DNA of 28,166 nucleotides from JANNGZ01 sp031404155 (lineage in GTDB: Bacteria; Pseudomonadota; Gammaproteobacteria; Burkholderiales; Burkholderiaceae_C). The position numbers and the translations under genes are program-made. This document shows, piece by piece, positions 1 to 8,071 of this stretch. The stretch covers positions 1 to 28,166 of the forward strand of contig JANNGZ010000160.1 of the NCBI GenBank assembly GCA_031404155.1. Direction: 5' to 3'. Each line of letters begins with the position of its first letter. Position 1 is the first letter of the stretch. Under the pieces are notes generated by a model. That model had not been told where the DNA came from. It did not search any database and saw only the letters and a list, made by a program, of their open reading frames with translations.

Positions 1-72
1 GGATGCCGGGCTGGATGCCGGGCGTGGTGCCGGGCGTGGTGCCGAGCTTGATGCTGCGCGTGACGCCGGGCA
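1..72. repeat. Six imperfect 12-bp tandem repeats
   Basis: Six consecutive 12-base units resembling TGGTGCCGGGCG fill the first 72 bases; units 1-4 are closest to each other and units 5-6 have drifted. Read on the minus strand they would encode a repeating Pro-Gly-Thr-Thr-like motif, so they could be the end of a low-complexity coding region of a gene lying left of the window. On the plus strand the frame is open into the acyl-CoA synthetase, but that family does not need this extension. From 73 to 206 I see no gene or clear promoter. Confidence 0.6.
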
Positions 73-206
73 AGGCACCGAGGCTACGGGGTCGGTCATC
101 GCCGCACGATATCAGCACGCCTTGGCTTAAGCTTGGCCGCGAAGCCGGCCGGAGCATCGGCCTTGCTTCATTCCAGACCCTCAGGCCCGACTCCGAAAGA
201 CACGCC

Positions 207-1952
207 GTGACCGACACCTCGACGCGCATCGCGCCCCACCACGCTCACTGGCCGCGCCGGCTGCCGCGCGAAGTGGTGATTCCGGAAACCTCGCTCTGGT
301 TCAACCTGGAGGTGTCGGCGCGGCGCCACCCGGACAAGGCAGCCTACATCTTCTTCGGCCGCGTGCTCACCTTCGGCCAGTTGTACCAGCAGGCCGAGGC
401 GCTCGCCGGCTGGCTGCAAAGCGAGGCCGGGGTGCAGCGTGGCGACCGCGTCTGCGTCTACATGCAGAACTGCCCACAGTTCGTCGTCGCGGTCTACGCG
501 GTGCTGCGCGCCGACGCGGTGGTGGTGCCGGTGAACCCGATGAACAAGGCCGACGAATTCACCCACTACATCGTCGACCCCGAGGCCAAGGCGGCGATCA
601 CCACCGCCGACCTGGCCGCCAACGTGGTGCGCGCCAACCAGTCCCTGCCCGAAGCGCAGCGCCTGCGCGCGGTGCTGGTGACGCGCTTTGCCGATGCGCT
701 ACCCCAAAACAGCGCCGAGGCCGGGCTGCCCGCCGACGAACAACCCACGCCCGCGATCCGCGACTGGCTGCTCGCCGAACACCCGCTGCCCGAAGGCTGC
801 ACCCGCTGGAGCGCCGCGCTCGCGGCCGGACACGCCCCCGGACCGCACCGGGCGCAAGCCGACGACCTGGCCTTGCTGCCCTACACCTCCGGCACCACCG
901 GCCTGCCCAAGGGCTGCATGCACAGCCACCGCACGATGATGAGCAACGTGATCGGCGGCGCGCTCTGGGGCCAGGCGAACGCCGCCACCGTGACGCTCGG
1001 CGTGGTGCCGATGTTCCATATCACCGGCATGAGCGCGATCGTGCTCACCGCGGTCTATGCCGCCTGCACCGTGGTGCTGATGCCGCGCTGGGACCGCGAA
1101 CTCGCGGCACGGTTGATCGCACGGTACAAGGCATCGAGCTGGATCTGCATCCCCACGATGATCATCGACCTCTTCGGCAGCCCCAACTACCAGAGCTTCG
1201 ACCTGAGCAGCCTGGTGCAGGTGAGCGGCGGCGGCGCCGCGATGCCGCATGCCGTGGCGCAGCGCCTGCGCGACGAGTTCGGCATCACCTTCCAGGAAGG
1301 TTATGGCCTCACCGAAACCGCCGCGCCGAGCCACCACAACCCGCCCGAGCGCGCCAAGCTGCAATGCCTCGGCATCCCCTACTTCGGCACCGACTCACGC
1401 GTGGTCGACCCGCTGACGCTGCAGGAAATGCCGCTTGGCGAGTCGGGGGAAATCGTCACCCACGGGCCGATGGTGTTCAAAGGTTATTGGCGCCACCCGG
1501 AAGCCACCGCGCAGGCCTTTGTCGAGATCGACGGCAAGCCTTTCTTTCGCACCGGCGACATGGGCCGCATGGACGAAGAAGGCTACTTCTTCATGACCGA
1601 CCGCCTGAAGCGGATGATCAACGCCAGCGGCTTCAAGGTCTGGCCGAGCGAGGTCGAGTTGATGCTCTTCAAATGCCCGCTGATCCAGGAGGCCTGCGTG
1701 ATTGCCGCGCGCGACGACTACCGCGGCGAGACGGTCAAGGCGGTTGTCGTGCCGCGCGCGGGTGTGAACGCCAAGCCGCAGGACATCATCGACTGGGCGC
1801 GCGAGCACATGGCCGCCTACAAGGTGCCGCGCGTCGTCGTGTTCACCGACGCGCTGCCCAAGAGCGGCTCGGGCAAGGTGATGTGGCGGCTGTTGCAGGA
1901 GCAGGAGGGCGAACCGGCCCGCGTGCCGGCCGGCAAGGGCGCGGGCGGCTGA
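207..1952 (+). CDS. AMP-dependent acyl-CoA synthetase (fatty-acid--CoA ligase family)
   Basis: A 581-residue member of the ANL adenylating superfamily. It should activate a carboxylic acid to an acyl-adenylate with ATP and transfer it to CoA in the cytoplasm. Visible motifs: the P-loop YTSGTTGLPKG at about residues 226-236, GYGLTETA at about 365-372 (A5), RTGD near 448-451, and the C-terminal KSGSGK with the presumed catalytic lysine at about 557. Length is typical of the family. The frame is open back to base 3, but the upstream part is low-complexity, so I place the start at GTG 207, just before the first family-like residues; the ribosome-binding site is weak. Substrate cannot be read from sequence; medium/long-chain fatty acid or aryl acid are possible. 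It converges with the DUF924 gene across a strong hairpin. Confidence 0.85.
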   Translation: MTDTSTRIAPHHAHWPRRLPREVVIPETSLWFNLEVSARRHPDKAAYIFFGRVLTFGQLYQQAEALAGWLQSEAGVQRGDRVCVYMQNCPQFVVAVYAVLRADAVVVPVNPMNKADEFTHYIVDPEAKAAITTADLAANVVRANQSLPEAQRLRAVLVTRFADALPQNSAEAGLPADEQPTPAIRDWLLAEHPLPEGCTRWSAALAAGHAPGPHRAQADDLALLPYTSGTTGLPKGCMHSHRTMMSNVIGGALWGQANAATVTLGVVPMFHITGMSAIVLTAVYAACTVVLMPRWDRELAARLIARYKASSWICIPTMIIDLFGSPNYQSFDLSSLVQVSGGGAAMPHAVAQRLRDEFGITFQEGYGLTETAAPSHHNPPERAKLQCLGIPYFGTDSRVVDPLTLQEMPLGESGEIVTHGPMVFKGYWRHPEATAQAFVEIDGKPFFRTGDMGRMDEEGYFFMTDRLKRMINASGFKVWPSEVELMLFKCPLIQEACVIAARDDYRGETVKAVVVPRAGVNAKPQDIIDWAREHMAAYKVPRVVVFTDALPKSGSGKVMWRLLQEQEGEPARVPAGKGAGG

Positions 1953-1988
1953 AGGCGCCGGTGACGATCGCGCGCGCGAAGACGGCTC

Positions 1989-2020
1989 TCAAGGAAATGT
2001 GGCTCTGCCACTTTCCTTGA
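1989..2020. terminator. Bidirectional terminator-like hairpin
   Basis: An inverted repeat with arms at 1989-2003 and 2007-2020 (TCAAGGAAATGTGGC and GCCACTTTCCTTGA) forms about a 14-bp stem with one bulged T and a TCT loop. It lies between two convergent genes ending at 1952 and 2062. There is no long T tract, so intrinsic termination is inferred from the stem and position; it could also protect 3' ends. Confidence 0.7.
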
Positions 2021-2061
2021 TCCCCGCGGGGGACGGCTGGCTGCGGCCGGCCTTGGGGCGC

Positions 2062-2640
2062 TCAGAAGCGCGACCCCGGCTGCTGAAGGACGGCCAGCTC
2101 TTCGGCCGTCGACACCCGCCCGAGCACCAGGTTGCGGTGCGGGAAGCGGCCGAAACGCGCGACGATGTCGTGGTGTTTCTGCGCCCACAGCAAGGCATCG
2201 GCTTGATCGGCGTGTTCGGCGGCGAGCGCGCTGAACAGCTCGATGCCGCGGTCCTGCGCCGCCAGCGACTCGGCATGTTCGAAGGGCAGGTAGGCAAACG
2301 CGCGTTGCTGCGGATGCAGCTCGCGGTCCTGCCCGCGGCCCACCATGGCCTGCGCCGCGGCCAGCGCGAGGGCGTCGCCGGCAAACGCGCGTGGCGTGTC
2401 GCGGTACACGTTGCGGGTGAACTGGTCGAGCAGCAGCACCCGGGCCAGCGCGCCGCCTGTGTCCTGCGCCCAGGTGTCGAGCCGGCGTTGTTGCGCGTCT
2501 TCGATCAGCTTGCCGAAACGCGCGGCAATCATTGCGTCGAAGGCCGCGTCCTTGCGGAACCACTCCGGGCGCGCGACTGACGTGGCGAGCGAGTCGGCGA
2601 ACCAGAACTCCAGGATGTCGCTTGCGCGTGGGTCGAGCAT
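2062..2640 (-). CDS. DUF924 family protein
   Basis: A 192-residue cytoplasmic protein that matches the DUF924 family in length and pattern. It has an N-terminal ILEFWF segment, then the LLLDQFTRNVYRDTPRAFA block, then HPQQRAFAYLPFEHAES, and a C-terminal FPHRN-x-x-LGR block. The family has no established biochemical role; TPR-like folds are reported for it. The ATG at 2638-2640 is preceded by AAGGA at a usable distance, and an upstream in-frame extension to 2931 lacks family character. The gene converges with the acyl-CoA synthetase and diverges from the FAH-family gene, with 171 bases between the two starts. Nothing suggests a link with either neighbour. Confidence 0.85.
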   Translation of the reverse strand: MLDPRASDILEFWFADSLATSVARPEWFRKDAAFDAMIAARFGKLIEDAQQRRLDTWAQDTGGALARVLLLDQFTRNVYRDTPRAFAGDALALAAAQAMVGRGQDRELHPQQRAFAYLPFEHAESLAAQDRGIELFSALAAEHADQADALLWAQKHHDIVARFGRFPHRNLVLGRVSTAEELAVLQQPGSRF

Positions 2641-2811
2641 GGCCAAGATCCTTGGGATGTGCACGATGGAGGGCCAGGCCGTTGGGCCCGCCGCTCGGCG
2701 TGTGATTTGCTTCGGTTGCGGTGATGGTGCCAGAAGAAACCGCCGCAAGACGCGAGCGCGCGCACGCGGCAGAATGGGCGCCCCAAGCAGCCCCAACAGG
2801 AGACAAGTCCC

Positions 2812-3663
2812 ATGAAATTCGCCCGCTACGGCGCCGCCGGCCGCGAGAAGCCCGCCGTCATCGACACGGCAGGTCGCTTGCGCGACCTGTCCTCGCTCAC
2901 CCCTGACCTCGACCTGCTGCGCCTGGGCCACACCGGCCTGGCCGCACTGAGCAAGCAGGCCAAGGCGGGGTTGGATTCACTGCCCATCGTGCGTGGCACA
3001 CCGCGCCTGGGCGTGCCCTTCACCGGCATCGGCAAGTTCGTGGCCATCGGCCTGAACTACGCCGACCATGCGGCCGAGGCGGGCATGGCGCTGCCCAAGG
3101 AGCCGATCGTTTTCATGAAGGCTACCACCTGCATCAACGGCCCCGACGACAAGGTGCGCCTGCCGCGCGGCAGCGTCAAGGGCGACTGGGAGGTCGAGCT
3201 CGGCATCGTCATCGGCAAGCGCGCCAACTACGTCGAAGAGGCCGACGCGATCAAACATGTGGCCGGCTATTGCGTCGTCAACGACGTGTCCGAGCGCGAG
3301 TTCCAGATCGAGCGCGGCGGCCTTTGGGACAAGGGCAAGGGCTGCGACACCTTCGGCCCGATCGGCCCCTGGCTGGTGACACCCGACGAAGTGCCCGACC
3401 CGCAGGCGCTGCCGCTGTGGCTGGACCTGAATGGCGAGCGCTGCCAGCGCGGCAGCACCGCCACGATGGTCTTCGGCGTCAGACACCTGGTCGCCTATGT
3501 CAGCCGCTTCATGACGCTGATGCCGGGTGATGTGATCGCCACCGGCACGCCCCCCGGCGTGGGCATGGGCATGAAACCGCCGCGCTTCCTGAAGGCCGGC
3601 GACGTGATGACTCTGGGCATCGACGGCCTCGGGCAGCAGCGCCAGGTGGTCGTCGCGAGTTAG
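2812..3663 (+). CDS. Fumarylacetoacetate hydrolase (FAH) family protein
   Basis: A 283-residue enzyme of the FAH superfamily, which cleaves or hydrates beta-/alpha-ketoacid products of ring degradation using Mg2+ or Mn2+. A short N-terminal domain (about 1-70) is followed by the catalytic FAH domain. Visible features are the GLNYADHAAE segment, the GDWEVELGIVIG block with acidic metal ligands, NDVSEREFQ, and the C-terminal ATGTPPGVGMG signature. Length fits the 2-keto-4-pentenoate hydratase / 2-hydroxyhepta-2,4-diene-1,7-dioate isomerase / ureidoglycolate lyase-like subgroup; the exact substrate cannot be assigned. ATG 2812 has a good AGGAG ribosome-binding site. No aromatic-degradation partners are visible next to it. 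Confidence 0.88.
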   Translation: MKFARYGAAGREKPAVIDTAGRLRDLSSLTPDLDLLRLGHTGLAALSKQAKAGLDSLPIVRGTPRLGVPFTGIGKFVAIGLNYADHAAEAGMALPKEPIVFMKATTCINGPDDKVRLPRGSVKGDWEVELGIVIGKRANYVEEADAIKHVAGYCVVNDVSEREFQIERGGLWDKGKGCDTFGPIGPWLVTPDEVPDPQALPLWLDLNGERCQRGSTATMVFGVRHLVAYVSRFMTLMPGDVIATGTPPGVGMGMKPPRFLKAGDVMTLGIDGLGQQRQVVVAS

Positions 3664-3686
3664 TGGCCGGTGCTGTTCAGTTGAGC

Positions 3687-3745
3687 CGTTCGCCCTGAGC
3701 TTGTCGAAGGGCCCCATGGGGCTTCGACAGGCTCAGCCCGAACGG
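3687..3745. repeat. Burkholderiales-type palindromic repeat element
   Basis: Two arms of about 25 bases face each other at 3687-3712 and 3721-3745. The left arm begins CCGTTCGCCCTGAGC and continues TTGTCGAAGGGC; the reverse complement of the right arm is the same but for two or three bases. From memory this is a high-copy interspersed repeat in Burkholderiales genomes. It lies between the convergent FAH-family gene and the SulP gene and would act as a hairpin in both transcripts. No transposase is present. Confidence 0.8.
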
Positions 3746-3782
3746 GGTAGCGGTCTATCCGAACGGGTATGGCAGCGCGTGG

Positions 3783-5039
3783 CTACTTGATGCCCAGGCG
3801 CATCACCAGCAGCGCGCTGGTGATGCCGAGCAGGATCGCCCATTCGAGCGACAGCGCCACGGTGGCGATCATCGTCACCAGCAGCGGCACCCGTTCGATG
3901 AAACCCTCGTGCCATAAGCGCGCCATCTCGCGCCAATCGACCAGGCCCCAGGCCACCACCAGCAGCAGCCCGGCCACCACTGCCAGCGGCAGGTAGCGCG
4001 CCAGCGGCGACAAGAAGAGCAGCAGCAGCACCAGGAACACCGACGCACTCGCCGCGGCCAAGGGCGTGCGCGCACCAGACTCTGCGTTCACGCCCGAGCG
4101 GTTGAACGAGCCGCTGGCGGGGTAGGACGAAAAGAACGCGCCGGCCAGGTTGGCCAGGCCCTGGCCGATGAACTCCTGGTTGCCGTCCAGCGTGTCGCCG
4201 CGCTGGCGCGCCACCGCCTTGGCGATCGCCACCGCCTCGGTGAGCGCCAGCAGCGTCATCACCAGCGTGGCGCCGAAGAGGCTGCGCACCGTGTCGATCG
4301 AGAGGTCGGGCCAGGACAGCGGCGGCAGCGCGCCGGGCAGCGCCTGCAACATCGTGAGCGGGGGCGCTGCGGGAAACTGCGCAGCGAGCCCGTGGGCCAC
4401 CATCGTGCCGCCGACCACAGCCACCAGCATCGACGGCAGCCAGCGGTTGACCGGCCGCGCCAGCACCGCGATCAGCACCGTGGCGGCGGCCGCGGCGAGT
4501 GCCGGCCATTGCAGCTGGTGCAGCTGCGCCAACACGCCGCGCAGGTTGTCGAACACCGACAGGCCGCGCGGCAGCGCCAAGCCGAGCAGGGTGGCGAGCT
4601 GGCTGTTGACGATCAACACCGCGGCGCCGGTGGTGAAACCCACGATCACCGCATGCGGCACCTTGTCCACCAGCGCGCCGACCCGCGCCAGGCCGAGCAG
4701 CAACTGCATCGCGCCGACCAGAAAGGTGAGCGTGAGCACCAGGCCCACATACTGCGGCGAGCCCACCACGGCCAGCGGCGCGATCAGTGCCATCGTGGTC
4801 AGCGAAATCGCGTTGGCCGGCCCGGTGACCATCAGGCGGCTCGAGCCGAAGAGTGCGGCCACCAGGCAGGGCACCATCGCGGCATAGAGGCCGTATTGCG
4901 GCGGCAGGCCGGCGAGCGTGGCGAAGGCCAGGCCCTGTGGCAACACCACCACCGCGCCGGTGAGCCCGGCCAACAGGTCGGCACGCACCGTGCCGGGTTG
5001 GCGCCACTCGGGCAGCCAGCGGGTGAAGGGGTTCAGCAT
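3783..5039 (-). CDS. SulP/SLC26 family anion transporter, no STAS domain
   Basis: A 418-residue integral membrane protein matching the SulP (SLC26) transporter core. It has the N-terminal GLTGAVVVLPQGLAFATLAG and PPQYGLYAAMVP signatures, the SSRLMVTGPANA block, and the NQEFIGQGLANLAG..SYPASGSFNRSG segment. Predicted cargo is an inorganic anion such as sulfate or bicarbonate. The protein stops (TAG at 3783-3785) right after the last hydrophobic helix, so the usual cytoplasmic STAS domain is absent. The next 120 bases hold only the palindromic repeat, so no detached STAS fragment is present. It starts 75 bases downstream of the tauC stop on the same strand, so co-transcription with tauABC is possible; no good ribosome-binding site is visible. 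Confidence 0.88.
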   Translation of the reverse strand: MLNPFTRWLPEWRQPGTVRADLLAGLTGAVVVLPQGLAFATLAGLPPQYGLYAAMVPCLVAALFGSSRLMVTGPANAISLTTMALIAPLAVVGSPQYVGLVLTLTFLVGAMQLLLGLARVGALVDKVPHAVIVGFTTGAAVLIVNSQLATLLGLALPRGLSVFDNLRGVLAQLHQLQWPALAAAAATVLIAVLARPVNRWLPSMLVAVVGGTMVAHGLAAQFPAAPPLTMLQALPGALPPLSWPDLSIDTVRSLFGATLVMTLLALTEAVAIAKAVARQRGDTLDGNQEFIGQGLANLAGAFFSSYPASGSFNRSGVNAESGARTPLAAASASVFLVLLLLFLSPLARYLPLAVVAGLLLVVAWGLVDWREMARLWHEGFIERVPLLVTMIATVALSLEWAILLGITSALLVMRLGIK

Positions 5040-5114
5040 CGGGCGCTATTGTCGGTTCGGGCCATGCCGCGCCTGGCGGCGGTGAGGTGAACGGTGGCGC
5101 GGCCGACGATGGCG

Positions 5115-5963
5115 CTAGACGCGCCCCTTCCACGGCACCACACGCCGCTCCACCCAGCGCATCAGCAGGTCGAACAGGTAGGCCACGACGCCGATGACGA
5201 TGATGCCCATGATGACGATGTCGGTGCGCAGGAAGTTCGACGCGTTGAGCACCATCTGGCCGAGGCCGCTGTTGGCCGCGACCATTTCGGCGGCCACCAG
5301 CGTGGTCCAGCCGAAGCCGATCGCGATGCGCATGCCGACCAGGATTTCCGGCAGCGCGGAGGGCAGGATCACGTGCCAGATCACCTGGTGGTAGCTGGCG
5401 CCCATTGAATAGGCCGCGTTGATCTGCTCCTGCGTGGCGCTCTTCATGCCCGAGCGCGCGGCCAGCGCCAGCGGCGCAAAACACGAGAGGTAGATCAGGA
5501 ACACCTTCGGGAATTCGTCGATGCCGAACCAGATGATGATCAGCGGCAAATAGGCCAGCGGCGGCAGCGGCCGGTAGAACTCGATCGGCGGGTCGAAGAT
5601 GCCACGCGCGACGCGGCTCATGCCCATCGCAATGCCCACCGGCACCGCGGTGGCGCAGGCCAGCGCAAAGGCCGAGAAGACGCGGAAGATGCTCGCGGTG
5701 AAATGCTCCCACAGCGGCTTGTCGTTGGCCGCGCCGGTGAGGTATTCGACGAACTGCTCGAACACCGCCTGCGGCTTGGGCAGGAACAGCGGTTTGATCC
5801 AGCCCATGTGGGTGACCAGGAACCAGAGCGCGAACAGCGCGACCACGGTCACCGCGCTGATCAGCACGCTGGAGCCTTCGCCGGGCACCTTGAAGGCGCT
5901 GGTGCGCGGCGGGGCGGCGGAGGCGGGCGCGGGGCCGGCGGCATCCCCGGGCGAGCTAGCCAT
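5115..5963 (-). CDS. tauC: Taurine/sulfonate ABC transporter permease
   Basis: A 282-residue inner-membrane permease of the TauC/SsuC/NrtB type (BPD_transp_1 fold). After a Pro/Ala-rich cytoplasmic start there are about six membrane segments, and the EAA-loop signature lies in YSMGASYHQVIWHVILPSALP, which contacts the ATPase. The start ATG (5961-5963) overlaps the tauB stop region by 8 bases, showing translational coupling; an upstream in-frame extension only overlaps tauB. It should form the channel for the tauA-delivered ligand. Assignment to taurine rather than another alkanesulfonate rests on the tauA similarity next door. Confidence 0.85.
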   Translation of the reverse strand: MASSPGDAAGPAPASAAPPRTSAFKVPGEGSSVLISAVTVVALFALWFLVTHMGWIKPLFLPKPQAVFEQFVEYLTGAANDKPLWEHFTASIFRVFSAFALACATAVPVGIAMGMSRVARGIFDPPIEFYRPLPPLAYLPLIIIWFGIDEFPKVFLIYLSCFAPLALAARSGMKSATQEQINAAYSMGASYHQVIWHVILPSALPEILVGMRIAIGFGWTTLVAAEMVAANSGLGQMVLNASNFLRTDIVIMGIIVIGVVAYLFDLLMRWVERRVVPWKGRV

Positions 5964-6744
5964 GCACCTCCTCCCGCTGGTGCACGATCGCCAGCACTTC
6001 TTCGCGCATGCGGATGAACTCGGGGTCGCTCTTGACCCTGCGCGCGTCGCCATGTTCGAGGTACTGGCGCGAGAAGGGCACGTCGTCGTAGACATGGGTG
6101 ATGCGGCCTGGGCTCGGGCTCATCAGGATCAGGCGCGTGCAGATGAACAGCGCCTCCTCCACCGAGTGGGTGATGAAGAACACCATCTTGTTCGTCTGCG
6201 TCCAGGCGTGCAGCAATATCTCCTGCACCGTCTCGCGGGTGAAGGCGTCGAGCGCGCCCATCGGTTCGTCCATCAGCAGCAGCGCCGGGTCGCTCGCGAG
6301 CGCGCGCGCGATGCCCACCCGCTGCTGCATGCCGCCGGAGAGTTCGTGCACCGAGCGGTCGGCAAACTTCTCCAGGCCGACGAGGGCCAGCTTGTCTTCG
6401 GCGACCCGGCTGCGTGTGGCCGCGTCCACGCCGCGCAGCCGCAGGCCGAGCGCCACGTTGTCACGCACGTTCAACCAGGGCATCAGCGCGTGTTTCTGGA
6501 ACACCACGCCGCGGTCGGCGCCCGGGCCGACCACCGGCTGGCCGTCGAGCAGGATGCGGCCGCTGGAGGGCGGCAGGAAACCGGCGACGCAGTTCAGCAG
6601 CGTCGTCTTGCCGCAGCCCGACGCGCCGAGCGCGACCACAAAGTCGCCGTCATGCATCGACAGGTTCACCGCGGCCAGCGCATGCAGCGTGCCGCCGTTG
6701 ACCGCGTAGTGGACCGTGAGGTCCTGGATGTCCAAAGTGGGCAT
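5956..6744 (-). CDS. tauB: Taurine/sulfonate ABC transporter ATP-binding protein
   Basis: A 262-residue ABC ATPase of the TauB/SsuB/NrtD group that powers uptake through the adjacent permease. It has Walker A GASGCGKTT at residues 40-48, the signature LSGGMQQR at about 135-142, Walker B LLLMDEP at 155-161 followed by the D-loop GALD, and the switch histidine in FITHSVEEA. I chose ATG at 6742-6744 (MPTLDIQDL), which matches the usual start of the family. It overlaps tauC at its 3' end and lies 172 bases downstream of tauA, behind a terminator-like hairpin, so its expression is probably lower than that of tauA. Confidence 0.9.
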   Translation of the reverse strand: MPTLDIQDLTVHYAVNGGTLHALAAVNLSMHDGDFVVALGASGCGKTTLLNCVAGFLPPSSGRILLDGQPVVGPGADRGVVFQKHALMPWLNVRDNVALGLRLRGVDAATRSRVAEDKLALVGLEKFADRSVHELSGGMQQRVGIARALASDPALLLMDEPMGALDAFTRETVQEILLHAWTQTNKMVFFITHSVEEALFICTRLILMSPSPGRITHVYDDVPFSRQYLEHGDARRVKSDPEFIRMREEVLAIVHQREEVHG

Positions 6745-6754
6745 GGAGCCGAAG

Positions 6755-6790
6755 CAGAAGAAAAGAAAAGGGCGGCGCACCGCGCCGCCC
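6755..6790 (-). terminator. Intrinsic terminator/attenuator between tauA and tauB
   Basis: On the minus strand a perfect 9-bp GGGCGGCGC stem with a 3-base loop (6770-6790) is followed at once by the T-rich stretch CTTTTCTTTTCTTC (to about 6755). It sits just before the tauB start, in a spacer that is unusually long for this tight operon. It could partly terminate tauA transcripts and so raise binding-protein levels relative to the ATPase and permease. Confidence 0.65.
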
Positions 6791-6882
6791 GCTATCGTTG
6801 TTTGCGCGGCAGCGCGCCTGCGCCTGCGCCGCCCGCTGTCGTTGCTGGCGCGGCAGCGCGTTCGCGCCGCCCGCGATCGTTG
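6782..6882. repeat. Three spaced copies of a GC-rich 19-bp repeat
   Basis: The 19-mer GCGCCGCCCGCtaTCGTTG occurs at 6782-6800, 6826-6844 and 6864-6882 with differences only at the two lower-case bases. Each copy is followed by a spacer rich in GCGC (two contain GCGCGGCAGCGCG). Copy-to-copy distances are 44 and 38 bases. They lie in the tauA-tauB spacer, and the first copy forms one arm of the terminator hairpin. Confidence 0.75.
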
Positions 6883-6916
6883 TTTCGCGCGAAGCGCGCC
6901 CGGCTGCAGAGCGAAG

Positions 6917-7921
6917 CTATTTCCCCATCGCCTTCTGCACGTAGGTGGTCGTCACGAACGCCTTGTAGTCGGGCTTGACTTCCTGGATGCGCCCCTGCTC
7001 CTTCAGGAAGGCCGCGGTGTCGGTCATCGCCTTGGCGGCACCGCCACCGAGCCACGCGGCCGAGAGCTGCTCCTGCATCGTCGGGAAGTTGTACAACTTC
7101 ATGGACGACGGCACGTCCTTGGCGTCGGCCTTGGTCCACTTGGCAACGGCTTTCACCTGCGCGGAATCGGCGGTCCACTTGGCGGCGTTCTTGCGGTAGT
7201 CGTCGTCGGCCTTGGCCAGCTGCTTCACCAGCTCGACCATGAAGCCTTCGTGTTCGGCGGCCCACTTGGTGTTCACCGCGATGCCGTCGAAGGTGGGGTA
7301 GCCCTTCTTGCCGATCGAGCCCGAGCTGGCGATAGCCTTGCCGTTGCCCTTGATCTTGCTCAGCACCGGTTCCCAGATGAAAGTGGCGTCGATGTCGCCG
7401 CGCTCCCAGGCGGCCGCGATTTCCGGCGGGCGCATGTTCATCACGTTCACCGTCTTCGCGTCGACGCCTTCGAGCTTCATCGCCACCATCAACTGGTAAT
7501 GCGCGGAGGAGACGAAGGGCGTGGCCACCTTCTTGCCCTTGAGATCCTTGACGCTGTTGATGCCCGAGCCGTTGCGCACGATCAGCGCCTCGGCGTCGGC
7601 GATGTCGTCGATGATCCAGAACAGCTTGATGTCCTGGCCCTGGCTCGCCGCCGCGGTAAGCGGGCTGGAGCCGACTTCGCCGATCTGGACGTCGCCCGAG
7701 GCCATCGCCTTGATGACGTCGCCGCCGCCGCCGAACATGCGCCAGTTGATCTTGTAGCCGGTGGCCTTTTCAAGCTCGCCCGACTCCATCACGGTACGGA
7801 AGGGCACCAGCATGTCCTGGTGCGCGAAGGTCACTTCCTTCTTCGCCTGCGCGAAGGCGCCGACGCCGGCCAGCAGGGCCAGGGCGGCCGCAAACTTCGG
7901 CAGCTGTTGTTGAAATTTCAT
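6917..7921 (-). CDS. tauA: Taurine ABC transporter substrate-binding protein
   Basis: A 334-residue periplasmic binding protein. It has a clear Sec signal peptide (MKFQQQ..., hydrophobic core ALALLAGVGAF, cleavage after AQA at about residue 26). The mature part follows the TauA pattern closely: ASGDVQIGEVGSSPL, a SEAL/AEAL-type segment, KKVATPFVSSAHYQL, the RPPEIAAAWERGDIDATFIWEPV block, and DTAAFLKEQG near the end. It should capture taurine or a related sulfonate in the periplasm for TauBC. ATG 7919-7921 has an AGGAGA ribosome-binding site. It diverges from the aminotransferase over a 150-bp intergenic region. In other bacteria such transporters respond to sulfur limitation or to taurine; no operator is recognisable here. 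Confidence 0.88.
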   Translation of the reverse strand: MKFQQQLPKFAAALALLAGVGAFAQAKKEVTFAHQDMLVPFRTVMESGELEKATGYKINWRMFGGGGDVIKAMASGDVQIGEVGSSPLTAAASQGQDIKLFWIIDDIADAEALIVRNGSGINSVKDLKGKKVATPFVSSAHYQLMVAMKLEGVDAKTVNVMNMRPPEIAAAWERGDIDATFIWEPVLSKIKGNGKAIASSGSIGKKGYPTFDGIAVNTKWAAEHEGFMVELVKQLAKADDDYRKNAAKWTADSAQVKAVAKWTKADAKDVPSSMKLYNFPTMQEQLSAAWLGGGAAKAMTDTAAFLKEQGRIQEVKPDYKAFVTTTYVQKAMGK

Positions 7922-8071
7922 GGTCTGTCTCCTGTAGATATGTGGACGCAAAAACCAAGGCGGCAGCATCGATTCAGACGGGCATGCCGACGATGCGGAA
8001 TTACCCTCGTCCAGAGGAGTCCGAACCCGGTCTCGGAGACAATCGCGGCTTCACTGCCAAGGAGACAAGCC

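Noticed and set aside
3..206. N-terminal extension of the acyl-CoA synthetase to base 3
   Set aside because: The added 68 residues are encoded by the 12-bp repeats and low-complexity sequence and have no family match; the domain starts just after GTG 207.
3733..5712. A 659-codon open frame on the minus strand across the SulP and tauC genes
   Set aside because: It is Arg/Ala/Gly-rich, shows no domain pattern, and runs out of frame over two well-supported genes; it is a high-GC shadow.
6716..8071. A long plus-strand frame running into the aminotransferase from 6716
   Set aside because: It is antisense to tauA and the tau spacer; the aminotransferase has its own ribosome-binding site and ATG at 8072.
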